From JANNSO01 sp964485395 (GTDB taxonomy: Bacteria > Spirochaetota > Spirochaetia > Treponematales > UBA12059), in contig CAZAJF010000014.1 of assembly GCA_964485395.1 (NCBI GenBank), positions 25,879 through 89,878 of the forward strand: DNA of 64,000 bases, in the 5' to 3' direction. Below are positions 1 to 8,032 of this stretch, piece after piece (the stretch's first letter is position 1; every line of letters starts with the position of its first letter). The position numbers and the translations under genes are program-made. The notes under the pieces are model-generated. The model worked only from the letters and a program-made list of their open reading frames with translations, was not told where the DNA came from and made no database searches.

Positions 1-65
1 CCACCATCCTGTTCCCCCTGCCAATAGAATTGCTGCGCGTCTTCGACGCGATGGCAAAGAAATAA
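1..65 (+). CDS. C-terminal end of a stomatin/slipin-like (SPFH/band 7) protein, partial
   Basis: The window opens inside a reading frame. Codons from position 3 give TILFPLPIELLRVFDAMAKK followed by TAA at 63-65. The string (S)TILFPLPI.LL closely resembles the C-terminal end of stomatin-family SPFH proteins, where STI(V/I)FPLPID is typical. Such proteins form oligomers on the membrane, often beside a NfeD-like protein. Only about 20 residues are visible, so the assignment rests on that one motif. A strong hairpin starts 9 nt after the stop, supporting a real gene end here. Confidence 0.5.
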   Translation, partial: TILFPLPIELLRVFDAMAKK

Positions 66-73
66 AAAAACAA

Positions 74-107
74 CCGCCGGGATATCCGACTCGGAATATC
101 CCGGCGG
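74..107. terminator. Intrinsic terminator between two convergent genes
   Basis: Arms CCGCCGGGATAT and ATATCCCGGCGG flank a short loop that extends the pairing with CCG/CGG. On the plus strand the hairpin follows an A-rich run just after the upstream stop codon. On the minus strand the same A-run reads as a U tract, so it best serves the lipoprotein gene that ends at 136. Confidence 0.75.
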
Positions 108-135
108 CCAGGCTTATTCCCAAAGCCGGCCGGCT

Positions 136-1392
136 CTAGCGCCGGTAGCTTTCGGGTATGGTTCCTTTCGTAAAGGGCAAGTATCCCCTGCCTATCAGAT
201 ACAGATCCTGGAAAACCAGGAGGTGATTCCTCGACCTGACGCCCGTCTGCCTGTCCATGGAATAGTCCACCCGCCACGAGATATTGGGCGTCGCCTGCCT
301 CAAAAAGCCCAGAAACTGTGCGGAGTCGGTCTTTTCCTGCCTTTTTACGAGGCGGCGTTGCAAAGAAAATATAACCGCAGCTTCCATGGCCGGGCCTTCG
401 GGATACCCCGGCATCACGAAGCGCCCCGAGCCGCCCTGAAGGCCGATGTATTTTTCGATATCCGCCAGGATCTTCGCCGGCTCGGCGGTCGATTCCGGGG
501 ACGGATTTACGGTCGGATCGGCCGAGTTCTGCGCAAGCGCGAGTTCAGGATTCTGCATCAAATAGGATGCCGGATATATTCCGGCCACGACGCCGCCTTC
601 TTTCAGGACTGCGGAAAGCATCGAGGCGATCACGGTTTCATCGGCGAGGTAGAATGCGGTTTTTTCGTTCGCCGACTGCATTCCAAGGACCAGAAGCCGC
701 GCATCATCAAAAACAAGGACACCCTCGGGAACGGGAGCCTTGTTCTTTGCCGGCGGCCCTGCATGGCGCAGAACGGTTTCCTTGAAGTCAAGCTTGAACT
801 CGGCGGCGGCCTTTACCAGAACCGCATGCCTGGTCATTGCAGTGCCGCCGCCGGCTGGCTGTGCGCCTTGCGGGATTTGCCCGGCAACATACACAAACGT
901 CGTGCATCCCAGCCGCGCGGCAGTCCACGCGGCCGAATAGGCTCCTGCCTCCTGGTCCGCGGACACCACGAAGGTGGCGGCTTCCTCTATTTCCAGGTAA
1001 TCGTCTTCCGAATCGATGGCGTACAGCAGCAGATCCGGTCGCTTTTCGCGCAGCGAGGCGAACGCGGCGGCCGTCCCCCGTATCGCCGGAGATACGACGA
1101 CGGCCTTCACCTTGGAATCCGCGCCCAGTACCCCAAGAAGCCGCGAAAGCTGCTCGGCCGCGGAGATGTCGCTGGATTTCACGAGCGAAAGCCTGCGATA
1201 GGCGGGGGACTCCTTCGAAATATTCCTGGTGGGCACCGTGTTGATCAATACTATTTCCTGAACGGAAGCCGTAGTTTGGAGGGTAGCCGCCGATTGCCTG
1301 GAATCGGCCTTTTTACCGCAGGAAGGTAATAGCGCAAGCATAAGGATGAAGCTTAAAAAAAAGGCATCGGTCAAGGCATGGCGTGGTTTCAT
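136..1392 (-). CDS. DUF3798-like periplasmic-binding-type lipoprotein
   Basis: This 418-residue protein starts at the ATG at 1392, where GGGAG lies 9 nt upstream; an in-frame ATG 30 nt earlier has no ribosome binding site. The first 25 residues form a signal peptide ending in a lipobox (LLPSC), so it should be a lipid-anchored exported protein. The core contains KVKAVVVSPAIRGTAAAF and LREKRPDLLLYAI, which resemble the DUF3798 family, relatives of periplasmic sugar-binding proteins common in Treponema, Fusobacteria and Clostridia. No permease or ATPase gene is adjacent, so transport versus signalling cannot be decided. The lipoprotein call is firm; the family call is from memory of the motif. 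Confidence 0.7.
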   Translation of the reverse strand: MKPRHALTDAFFLSFILMLALLPSCGKKADSRQSAATLQTTASVQEIVLINTVPTRNISKESPAYRRLSLVKSSDISAAEQLSRLLGVLGADSKVKAVVVSPAIRGTAAAFASLREKRPDLLLYAIDSEDDYLEIEEAATFVVSADQEAGAYSAAWTAARLGCTTFVYVAGQIPQGAQPAGGGTAMTRHAVLVKAAAEFKLDFKETVLRHAGPPAKNKAPVPEGVLVFDDARLLVLGMQSANEKTAFYLADETVIASMLSAVLKEGGVVAGIYPASYLMQNPELALAQNSADPTVNPSPESTAEPAKILADIEKYIGLQGGSGRFVMPGYPEGPAMEAAVIFSLQRRLVKRQEKTDSAQFLGFLRQATPNISWRVDYSMDRQTGVRSRNHLLVFQDLYLIGRGYLPFTKGTIPESYRR

Positions 1393-1532
1393 ATGAGGCG
1401 ACTCCCAAAAAAAGACCGGCATTTCTGCCGGCTAGAAGATACAATACAATCAGTGGCTATACAAGCTGGGCCAAGTTCAAAAACCCATTACTGATTATGG
1501 CTTGCCCATTAAAGTTCCAAGCTGAAACCGGT

Positions 1533-1560
1533 TTTACTTTATCCGTTTCTGGAGTATGAT
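1533..1560 (+). promoter_or_regulatory. Possible sigma70-type promoter for the cyclase/ttcA pair
   Basis: TTTACT at 1533-1538 and TATGAT at 1555-1560 are separated by 16 bp, about 65 nt before the cyclase start at 1626. The -35 match is weak and the call rests mainly on the -10 box. Confidence 0.35.
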
Positions 1561-1625
1561 ACGGCCTGTCGCGTCTGCTCATAGCTTGATTACGGCAAAC
1601 ACTATCCATCGCCGACGAGGTAGTC

Positions 1626-2894
1626 ATGAAATTTTTCCAAAGGCGCTTTTACGAGGAATTTTTCCTATACTCTAGCCAATTCGTACTTTTTTTCATAATC
1701 GCCTTGTTTGCGTCTCCGGCCATTATCAGGCCGGACACCATCGCCCTTGTGGTGCTCATCGGCTTCCTCCTGATGCAAACGGCGCTCTTGGCCCGCAACG
1801 GACACAAACCAGTACAACGGCTGCTCTTTTCGTGCATTACGCCGGCCGCTTATTCGCTAACGCGTATTTTGGCGGGTTCAAGCGATCTTTTGGACATGGC
1901 CAGTTTTTTCCTCTGGATAACAGCGCTTTACCTTGGCGCAATCCAGGCGCTGGGGCTCCTGTTCAAGCGTAAATGGCCAAAACGCATCACCGAAGTGTTC
2001 CTGAGTTTCGGTACAATTTTTACTTTCGTGTTCTTCTATTTCTACCTTGATCTGCGTCTCGGAGTTTCAAAATCCTACGAGCTGGGTCAAATCCGCTACT
2101 TTGAATTATTAAAAGCCCTTTCCATCGATAATTTCATCCCGGCTTTCGTGCGTTTCGCCAAGCCGATGCAGCATATCTTCTTTATGTTCGGCGCATTGAT
2201 GTTCGGGCTCTTTCAGCTGTCGGACAAGGTAAAGCAGATTTCCCTCAAATACCGGCTGGACACGATCTACGCTACCGTTGAGCCGCCGGGAATTCCCATA
2301 GACACGAGGACGGCGCTGGGTACCGGAGAGAACCGCGAGGTCGTGGTCCTGTACGCAGATCTCTGGAATTTCACACCCATCGCGGAAAAAGAAGGCGCCG
2401 CCGAAACCATAGGACTCCTCAACCGCTATTACGCGCTGTGGGACATCGTCGTTCGCCGGAATCACGGCATCATCGAGCAATTCGTGGGCGATACCGTAAT
2501 CGCGGTCTTTGGGCTGCTGGGCGAAAAGAATCCGCAGGACTCGGCCGTGGCCTGCGCTCGCGACTTTTTGGCCGAGTTCATCTACTTCCAGGAGGACCTC
2601 GCCGACCACAAGCTGCCCATCGTCAAGCATATCGGCATAGGCATACACGCCGGCAAGGTCGTAGCCGGCGAACTTACGGCCGCTTCCGGCCAGGTTCGCG
2701 TCGCGGTGATCGGCGAGACGGTCAACGTCGCCGCGCGCCTGGATTCGCTCTGCCGCGAGTTCAAGCAGGACCTGCTGTTGAGCCAGCCGGTGTACAAACT
2801 GCTTTCGCTGGAGAACCAGAGCCTGTTCCAGCCCATGGGTGAAGTTTTATTCCGCAACAAAACGCAGCCCCAAGTCGTGTTCGGGAAAAAATAA
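1626..2894 (+). CDS. Membrane-bound class III nucleotidyl cyclase
   Basis: The 422-residue protein has several hydrophobic segments in residues 18-200, followed by a class III cyclase catalytic domain (about 235-420). Both metal-binding aspartates are present: DLWNFT (D245) and FVGDT (D289). The transition-state Asn and Arg sit in ETVNVAARL. The residue that normally reads adenine (Lys in KxxGD) is Gln here (EQFVGD), and the partner Asp before xVN is Glu (GETVN), so the nucleotide used is uncertain. The stop is 2 nt before the ttcA-like start, so the two are probably cotranscribed. A second cyclase at 19794 has the canonical residues. Confidence 0.88.
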   Translation: MKFFQRRFYEEFFLYSSQFVLFFIIALFASPAIIRPDTIALVVLIGFLLMQTALLARNGHKPVQRLLFSCITPAAYSLTRILAGSSDLLDMASFFLWITALYLGAIQALGLLFKRKWPKRITEVFLSFGTIFTFVFFYFYLDLRLGVSKSYELGQIRYFELLKALSIDNFIPAFVRFAKPMQHIFFMFGALMFGLFQLSDKVKQISLKYRLDTIYATVEPPGIPIDTRTALGTGENREVVVLYADLWNFTPIAEKEGAAETIGLLNRYYALWDIVVRRNHGIIEQFVGDTVIAVFGLLGEKNPQDSAVACARDFLAEFIYFQEDLADHKLPIVKHIGIGIHAGKVVAGELTAASGQVRVAVIGETVNVAARLDSLCREFKQDLLLSQPVYKLLSLENQSLFQPMGEVLFRNKTQPQVVFGKK

Positions 2895-2896
2895 GC

Positions 2897-3631
2897 ATGG
2901 GAAAAACGCTGGAACAGATAGTCGACGGACTCGTCGTCAAGGCGCTCAAGACCTGGGACATGCTGAAGCCCGGAGACCGGATACTCATCGGGGCGTCCGG
3001 CGGCAAGGATTCATCCATACTCGCGCGCGACCTGGCCCTCAAGAAAAAACACGGCCGCATCGACGCGGAAATTACCGCGCTTCATATACGCAACGATTTC
3101 GCGCCCAACGCCATGTCGCCCGTGCTCGCGGCCATGTACGGCGATTGGGGCGTGCCCCTCGTCACCGTGGACGTCGGCGTGCGGGAGCGGCTCAAGCCGG
3201 GGCGCACCATGAACTGCTACTGGTGCTCCACGCAGCGCCGCACCGAGCTTATCAAATACGCGCTGGACAATGGATACACGGCCATCGCGCTTGGTCATCA
3301 CCTGGACGACGTGCTCGAGACCCTGTTCATGAACATGATGAACAAGGCTTTGCTCTCCACCATGCCGCCTGTCGTCCAGTACCACAAATACCCGCTTCGC
3401 GTCCTGCGCCCGCTCTATCTGGTGGAAGAAAAGCAGATTATCGGGCTGGCCGGCGAGCTGGGCCTCCTGTCAAGCACCTGCACGTGCGGCTTTAACGACC
3501 GCTCGGAGCGAGACCGCGTGCGCGACAGGGTCGAGGCGCTTACGAACGGCTCGTCTGCAGAAAAGCGCAACTTGCTGGAGTCGCTGGGGAATATCAATCT
3601 TGAATACTTGCCGAGCATTCCGGAGAAGTAA
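2897..3631 (+). CDS. ttcA: TtcA-family tRNA 2-thiocytidine synthetase (PP-loop ATPase)
   Basis: The 244-residue protein begins with an N-type PP-loop, SGGKDS at residues 34-39, the ATP-pyrophosphatase signature used to adenylate a tRNA base. A CxxC pair (C107, C110 in NCYWCST) and a later CxC pair (C195, C197 in STCTCGF) fit the Fe-S-binding cysteines of the TtcA/TtuA group. GHHLDDVLETL matches the conserved family helix. TtcA thiolates cytidine 32 of some tRNAs; related proteins modify other positions, so the exact base is inferred. It follows the cyclase with a 2-nt gap. Confidence 0.82.
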   Translation: MGKTLEQIVDGLVVKALKTWDMLKPGDRILIGASGGKDSSILARDLALKKKHGRIDAEITALHIRNDFAPNAMSPVLAAMYGDWGVPLVTVDVGVRERLKPGRTMNCYWCSTQRRTELIKYALDNGYTAIALGHHLDDVLETLFMNMMNKALLSTMPPVVQYHKYPLRVLRPLYLVEEKQIIGLAGELGLLSSTCTCGFNDRSERDRVRDRVEALTNGSSAEKRNLLESLGNINLEYLPSIPEK

Positions 3632-3709
3632 ATCCGAGAGCTCTTTACGGCAACGGGCTTCCGGATGTATTTACCGGGAGCCCCTCTGCACTTTCCGGAC
3701 TTTTTGAAG

Positions 3710-3715
3710 TATATT
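3710..3715 (+). promoter_or_regulatory. Candidate -10 box of a leaderless transcript
   Basis: TATATT lies exactly 6 nt before the ATG at 3722 and no Shine-Dalgarno-like sequence precedes that ATG. Transcription from this box would start at or next to the A of the start codon. The corresponding -35 region is poor. Confidence 0.35.
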
Positions 3716-3721
3716 TGCAGC

Positions 3722-4768
3722 ATGAATACTTACATTGCGTCAGAAGAAGTGCTGTCTTTGTATGCCCAGGCAGCCGCCAGACTTTCCCTGCTCGAGCGGT
3801 TGGCCGCCGCCGCCTTTACCACGCCGAGCGCAAGCACCCAATCTCGCAGGGATGCCAGAATAACCCTGGACGAGGCCGCCAAGGCCATTCGCGCATTTTA
3901 CGACACCTTTTCCTTTACCGGTGATACTGCGCGCGACACGCTCGGTTTAGGTACCGAGGCTGACAGAAAGCAGAAAATTTTCCTTGCCGACTACCTGTCC
4001 AGGCTGGCTGCTTCCACCGCGCTCCTGGAAAAACGACTGGACCAGACCGGCGCGCAGAACGCGAAAGCTTTCGAGGCACTGGAGCCTTCCGCGATCGAAG
4101 CGAAAATCAAAGCGTCGCAAGGCGAAGGATCGGCGGACTTCCAGCAAGCCGCAGGAGTGTTCCTGGCAGCATTTGATTTTTTTCGCAATCTGGCGCAGCG
4201 CATGCCGCAAGAAGCCGCAAAAGCTCAAACAAAAAAAGCGAACGCTTTGGACAAAGAGCTTCTCTCCATCAAGATTCGCTCGTTCGTTGATCTTACTGCC
4301 TCGGCCGGCGCGGTAAATCCCGAGCTTCTTTTTAAGGCCAAGACGAAGTTCGAGCGCCTGGAGCAGGAAGGAGTTCCCAGATCAGTATTGGCAGAGCCTC
4401 CTTCGGGAACGGTAGGCATTACCAAAACCGATGGCGGCATGGAACTTGGCTATGAGGAAAAAGGCGTATCCCTCATGATGCGCTTCCGTGTCGGGGCAAG
4501 CGGGCGTTACGAGGGCAGCGTCAGCGGATTCGTGGAATCGGGCGGTGAACGGGCGGAGTACAGCCTCCGCGATCCCCAGGCCAAAGACGGCAAGATTCAG
4601 GGCAATGTCGATGCCGGCACCCTGTTCGCCCAGTTCCTGAACCGTTTCGACCTGAGACGGCTTTACGAGTCTTCCGCGGCTTCGTTCCAACAGTTGGAGG
4701 AAGACGAGAAACTCAAGCCTGCCCGGACCGCAGACAAGCTTTCCAAGGCACTGGACGATATCCTCTAG
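3722..4768 (+). CDS. Hypothetical protein, mostly helical with a C-terminal beta-rich part
   Basis: I do not recognise this 348-residue protein. It has no signal peptide or membrane segment. Residues 1-220 look alpha-helical and charged. Residues about 230-320 contain alternating hydrophobic/polar strands rich in Gly, such as GMELGYEEKGVSLMMRF, and the tail returns to helix. The ATG at 3722 is preferred because it is the first Met that begins a plausible soluble N-terminus, although no ribosome binding site is seen; an upstream Met at 3665 gives an unlikely N-terminus. It lies 90 nt after ttcA and ends 11 nt before a convergent gene. Confidence 0.65.
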   Translation: MNTYIASEEVLSLYAQAAARLSLLERLAAAAFTTPSASTQSRRDARITLDEAAKAIRAFYDTFSFTGDTARDTLGLGTEADRKQKIFLADYLSRLAASTALLEKRLDQTGAQNAKAFEALEPSAIEAKIKASQGEGSADFQQAAGVFLAAFDFFRNLAQRMPQEAAKAQTKKANALDKELLSIKIRSFVDLTASAGAVNPELLFKAKTKFERLEQEGVPRSVLAEPPSGTVGITKTDGGMELGYEEKGVSLMMRFRVGASGRYEGSVSGFVESGGERAEYSLRDPQAKDGKIQGNVDAGTLFAQFLNRFDLRRLYESSAASFQQLEEDEKLKPARTADKLSKALDDIL

Positions 4769-4779
4769 GGCTAAATACC

Positions 4780-5322
4780 TTAAACAGGCTTCCTGGAACG
4801 AATAAAATTCTCTTGTTCTGCTGTTTCTATGGTACTGGGCCTTGCAGAACGGATGGTCTTGATGGCGTCATCCGGCTTGCTGCCAAACTCCACCAGAAGC
4901 ATCGCGGCTATCATGCCCGTACGGCCGAGTCCACCCATGCAATGAATGCAGACGCGTTCTCCGCGCATCAAGGCGGATCGGATAAGCTGGCCGTAAATTT
5001 TCCACGATTCTTCCCATGCGGCATCGGGCACGGAATAATCCTTGATGGGCAACTTGATGTGCCTGATTGTAGGCGGCAGTTTTTCAGTCATCTCCTGCAC
5101 TCCCACTTTTTCGTACTCAAGCGGTTCAATGAGACTTACCAGAATAGTGGCTCCCCACGAAGCGATGGCTGCCAGATCGGTGGATAAATCGCGGTTCCAA
5201 GAGCCCGACAGGGCATGCGCCTGCCTTTTTCCCGGGCAAAACGTCATGCCTATCAGTCCTTGATACCCGGGTACCGGTACCGAATCTATCCTCAGCGGAT
5301 GGGTGATGCTCGTTTGATTCAT
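4780..5322 (-). CDS. CDKN3-like dual-specificity protein phosphatase
   Basis: The 180-residue protein has the cysteine phosphatase P-loop HCMGGLGRTG, with nucleophile C128 and phosphate-binding R134 (CX5R). The probable general acid is D100 in the preceding SVPD loop. The FCPGK element near residue 28 and the RSARPSTIETAEQ tail resemble the CDKN3-like branch of dual-specificity phosphatases. It should hydrolyse phosphate from a protein or small molecule in the cytoplasm; the substrate is unknown. GGGAG lies about 5 nt before the start. No kinase is adjacent. Confidence 0.82.
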   Translation of the reverse strand: MNQTSITHPLRIDSVPVPGYQGLIGMTFCPGKRQAHALSGSWNRDLSTDLAAIASWGATILVSLIEPLEYEKVGVQEMTEKLPPTIRHIKLPIKDYSVPDAAWEESWKIYGQLIRSALMRGERVCIHCMGGLGRTGMIAAMLLVEFGSKPDDAIKTIRSARPSTIETAEQENFIRSRKPV

Positions 5323-5427
5323 GCTAACTCCCGATCATGGATGGTTTCCCGCGCTCACGCGCGATTATAACCTGATTTTCCATGATATGCCTGAAAACTT
5401 TACGTGTTCCGCTTCAGGCCGCTTGAG

Positions 5428-6111
5428 TTAATCCCGTACCCTTCCTTTGATCAGGTAGATTCCAGGCAAACTGAGCAAGGTAACGCCGAATTTTACCGCA
5501 AGATTCAGCATGAATATCTGTGCCACAACGGTAAAAGGCAACCCAGGGCTTCCCGGCAGGCTGATCCAAAAGGCCAATCCGCAAAAAATAAGATTATCCA
5601 GGGGAACGGCCACGGCGTTGCTGGCGAGCACCCCGATCCAGGCATGTTTCTCGCCATGGCGGTCAAAAAGCCGGCCTGCTACCTTATGATAGATTTCCGT
5701 GTCGACGAGTTCAGAGACGACTTCCGCCAGAATACTCGCCACCACGATTCGCCAAACCGGACCAAGCACCTTGGCCCACTCGACGTCCATGCCCCATGAG
5801 GGATCCCCGGGAATCAGCGTCGTCAGGAATAAGTACGCCGCCATGACCAAATTGATAACCCCGGCCGCGATGACGAGGCTTCGTGCGGCCTTCTTGCCTA
5901 TGGCTTTATGCACGAGATCGCGCAGTGTAAAGGTGATCGGGTATAAAAAAGTTCCCAAATCAACGGCCAAACCCGCGACGATACCGATCTTGAGGCTTGC
6001 AATGTCTGAAATCATCTGCACCGCAAGATATGCGCTGATCAGGATTACAGCTAAATTGATGCGCGGGTTCAGTTCCTCTGCATCGTTGTGCAGGGTCTTT
6101 AATGGACTCAT
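5428..6111 (-). CDS. Queuosine precursor transporter (YhhQ/VUT family)
   Basis: This 227-residue integral membrane protein has about six hydrophobic segments. It carries the typical YhhQ features: NLAVILISAYLAVQMISDI near the N-terminus, FLYPITFTLRDLVHKAIGKK, and the conserved SELVDTEIYHK segment. The family (COG1738) imports preQ0/preQ1 or queuine for tRNA queuosine. The start at 6111 is chosen because AGGAG lies 6 nt upstream and the protein then begins in the expected place; a longer frame to 6183 has a basic, non-homologous lead. No preQ1 riboswitch was recognised upstream. It is a single gene between divergent neighbours. Confidence 0.85.
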   Translation of the reverse strand: MSPLKTLHNDAEELNPRINLAVILISAYLAVQMISDIASLKIGIVAGLAVDLGTFLYPITFTLRDLVHKAIGKKAARSLVIAAGVINLVMAAYLFLTTLIPGDPSWGMDVEWAKVLGPVWRIVVASILAEVVSELVDTEIYHKVAGRLFDRHGEKHAWIGVLASNAVAVPLDNLIFCGLAFWISLPGSPGLPFTVVAQIFMLNLAVKFGVTLLSLPGIYLIKGRVRD

Positions 6112-6374
6112 GGTAGCTCCTGTTTTTTTGAGGCGGGTGCGTGGATACGACCGCCGCAGTTTTCGTCCTGATCGAAAGGACATGACCGCCCAAAAAGGAC
6201 GAATTACGGTTACTGCAACCTATGTGCACCATAGCAGTTCAGCGCGATTCCATCAAGGGATTCACAGTAATAATACGGTTTTTCCCTTGCGCTCCCCCGG
6301 CGCGCAAATTATGCTTAAATAATCGTGTATGTACGAATACCGGAAATCGGCATTAATTCTACAGGAGCATAACT

Positions 6375-7970
6375 GTGGCACAACAAGCATTACGTGGATT
6401 CAGGCATATCCGCACAACTTTTTACTTTGTTTCCATTCCGCTGTTCTGCATAGCACTGACTGCCGCGGGAGTAACGCGCTATACATGGCTGAAAGGCGAC
6501 ATGGAAAAAAGCCTGTCGGACAGGATGGCAAATGCTTCTGGACGGCTTGCCCTCAATTTGGTCGAACCTTTCTGGCGGATGGACCCTGAATACGCGCGTA
6601 CCGTCATCGGCACGGAAATGAAAGACAAAGCCATCATGCATGCCCAGGCGTTCGACAAGGCGACAGGTTCCATATTTGCCTCCCTTGATAAAGCCCCGGA
6701 CGGGAATCTGAGCCCCGGAACCAATCCCCAACAAGAAACTCCCGACCATGGTGAAATCACCATGGAAGCTCCTATCGTAAGGGATGGAACGCAAATTGCC
6801 ACTATCCATATCATTTTTACCAATAACGAGATAGAAAAAAGCCTCGGAGGCCTCGCAGCCCGCAGCATCATAGAGGCAGTTATCATTATCATCATACTTA
6901 TCGCCATCGTTACCATTCTTTTGGAATCGCTCGTTCGCCGGCCTTTGTCCCTGGTTTTGGCCTCCGTGAAAGAGCTCGAGGAGGGCCGGCTGTCGCTCAC
7001 GTCAGAATCATCCTTGGAGAGACGCAGGGATGAAATGGGAGAACTATCCCGGGCCTTAAAAAGTACGATTCAAAAGCTTCGGAACATTGTCGGCGGCGTT
7101 CAGAAATCCAGCGGTACGGTTGCCAACATATCGGCGGAACTGTCATCGGCGGCAAAACAGATGACTATAGGAATCCAGTCTGTCGCCGAATCCAGCCAGC
7201 AACTTTCCCAAGGTTCCACTGAGCAAGCCGCAAGTGCCGAGGAAGTTTCGGCCAGCATCGAGGAAATGAGCTCAAATATCAGGCAAAGCGCGGGGAATGC
7301 GCAGGAAACCGAAAAAATCGCCCGCAAGGCGGCCGCCGATGCCCGCTCCGGATCTACAGCCGTCAAAGAAACCGTGGACGCCATGCGCCGGATCGCTGAA
7401 CGAATCGACATAATAGAAGAAATCGCGCGCCAAACCAATATGCTCTCCCTGAATGCGAGCATCGAGGCGGCACGTGCCGGAGAACACGGCAAAGGTTTCG
7501 CGGTAGTGGCCAGCGAAGTTGGAAAACTGGCTGAACGGTCACGCACGGCAGCCGGAGAAATCTCCGAACTTACCAAGAAAAGCGTCGCCGTTGCGGACAA
7601 AGCGGGTGAAATGCTGGACAGGATGGTGCCGGACATCCAGAAAACATCGGAACTGGTACAGGAAATCAGCCTTGCGAGCCGAGAACAGGATTCCGGCGCG
7701 CAGCAGATAAACAAGGCGATTACGCAGCTCGACTCGGTGATACAGCACAACGCCTCGCTTTCCGAGGAGTTTGGCGCCACGAGCGAGGAAATCGCGGGAC
7801 AATCCAGCATGGTCGCCGGAACTGCCATGGAATTGGCCAGCCAGGCCGGCAAGTTACAGGAAGCCATTTCATTCTTCGTGCTTGAGGACTCATCGCAAAT
7901 AGAGGACGAAACCGAAGATGATGCCCCAGAGGACACTTTAATGATTTCCGAAAGCGATACCGAGTTTTAG
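6375..7970 (+). CDS. Methyl-accepting chemotaxis protein
   Basis: The 531-residue receptor starts at a GTG with AGGAG 7 nt upstream. It has a first membrane span (about 14-36), a small periplasmic region of about 130 residues, a second span (about 168-190), a HAMP domain, and a long coiled-coil signalling domain. The highly conserved hairpin tip EIARQTNMLSLNASIEAARA followed by GEHGKGFAVVA is intact. There is no C-terminal NWETF-type pentapeptide; the tail is acidic. It is the first gene of the set mcp-mcp-cheW-STAS-cheA and should signal to the CheA encoded at 10949. The ligand is unknown. Confidence 0.95.
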   Translation: MAQQALRGFRHIRTTFYFVSIPLFCIALTAAGVTRYTWLKGDMEKSLSDRMANASGRLALNLVEPFWRMDPEYARTVIGTEMKDKAIMHAQAFDKATGSIFASLDKAPDGNLSPGTNPQQETPDHGEITMEAPIVRDGTQIATIHIIFTNNEIEKSLGGLAARSIIEAVIIIIILIAIVTILLESLVRRPLSLVLASVKELEEGRLSLTSESSLERRRDEMGELSRALKSTIQKLRNIVGGVQKSSGTVANISAELSSAAKQMTIGIQSVAESSQQLSQGSTEQAASAEEVSASIEEMSSNIRQSAGNAQETEKIARKAAADARSGSTAVKETVDAMRRIAERIDIIEEIARQTNMLSLNASIEAARAGEHGKGFAVVASEVGKLAERSRTAAGEISELTKKSVAVADKAGEMLDRMVPDIQKTSELVQEISLASREQDSGAQQINKAITQLDSVIQHNASLSEEFGATSEEIAGQSSMVAGTAMELASQAGKLQEAISFFVLEDSSQIEDETEDDAPEDTLMISESDTEF

Positions 7971-8032
7971 AAAATCCGTAATAATTGGGCGAATCGGCTC
8001 TCGCCCAAGTTTTATGTGAAAGGGTAAATATT

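Noticed and set aside
223..1329. Long plus-strand open frame opposite the DUF3798-like lipoprotein gene
   Set aside because: Arg/Gly-rich, no domain or ribosome binding site; it is the antisense shadow of a gene with a clear signal peptide.
6112..6374. preQ1 riboswitch upstream of the queuosine precursor transporter
   Set aside because: No preQ1-I or preQ1-II consensus could be matched by eye; the region has no clear pseudoknot or terminator.
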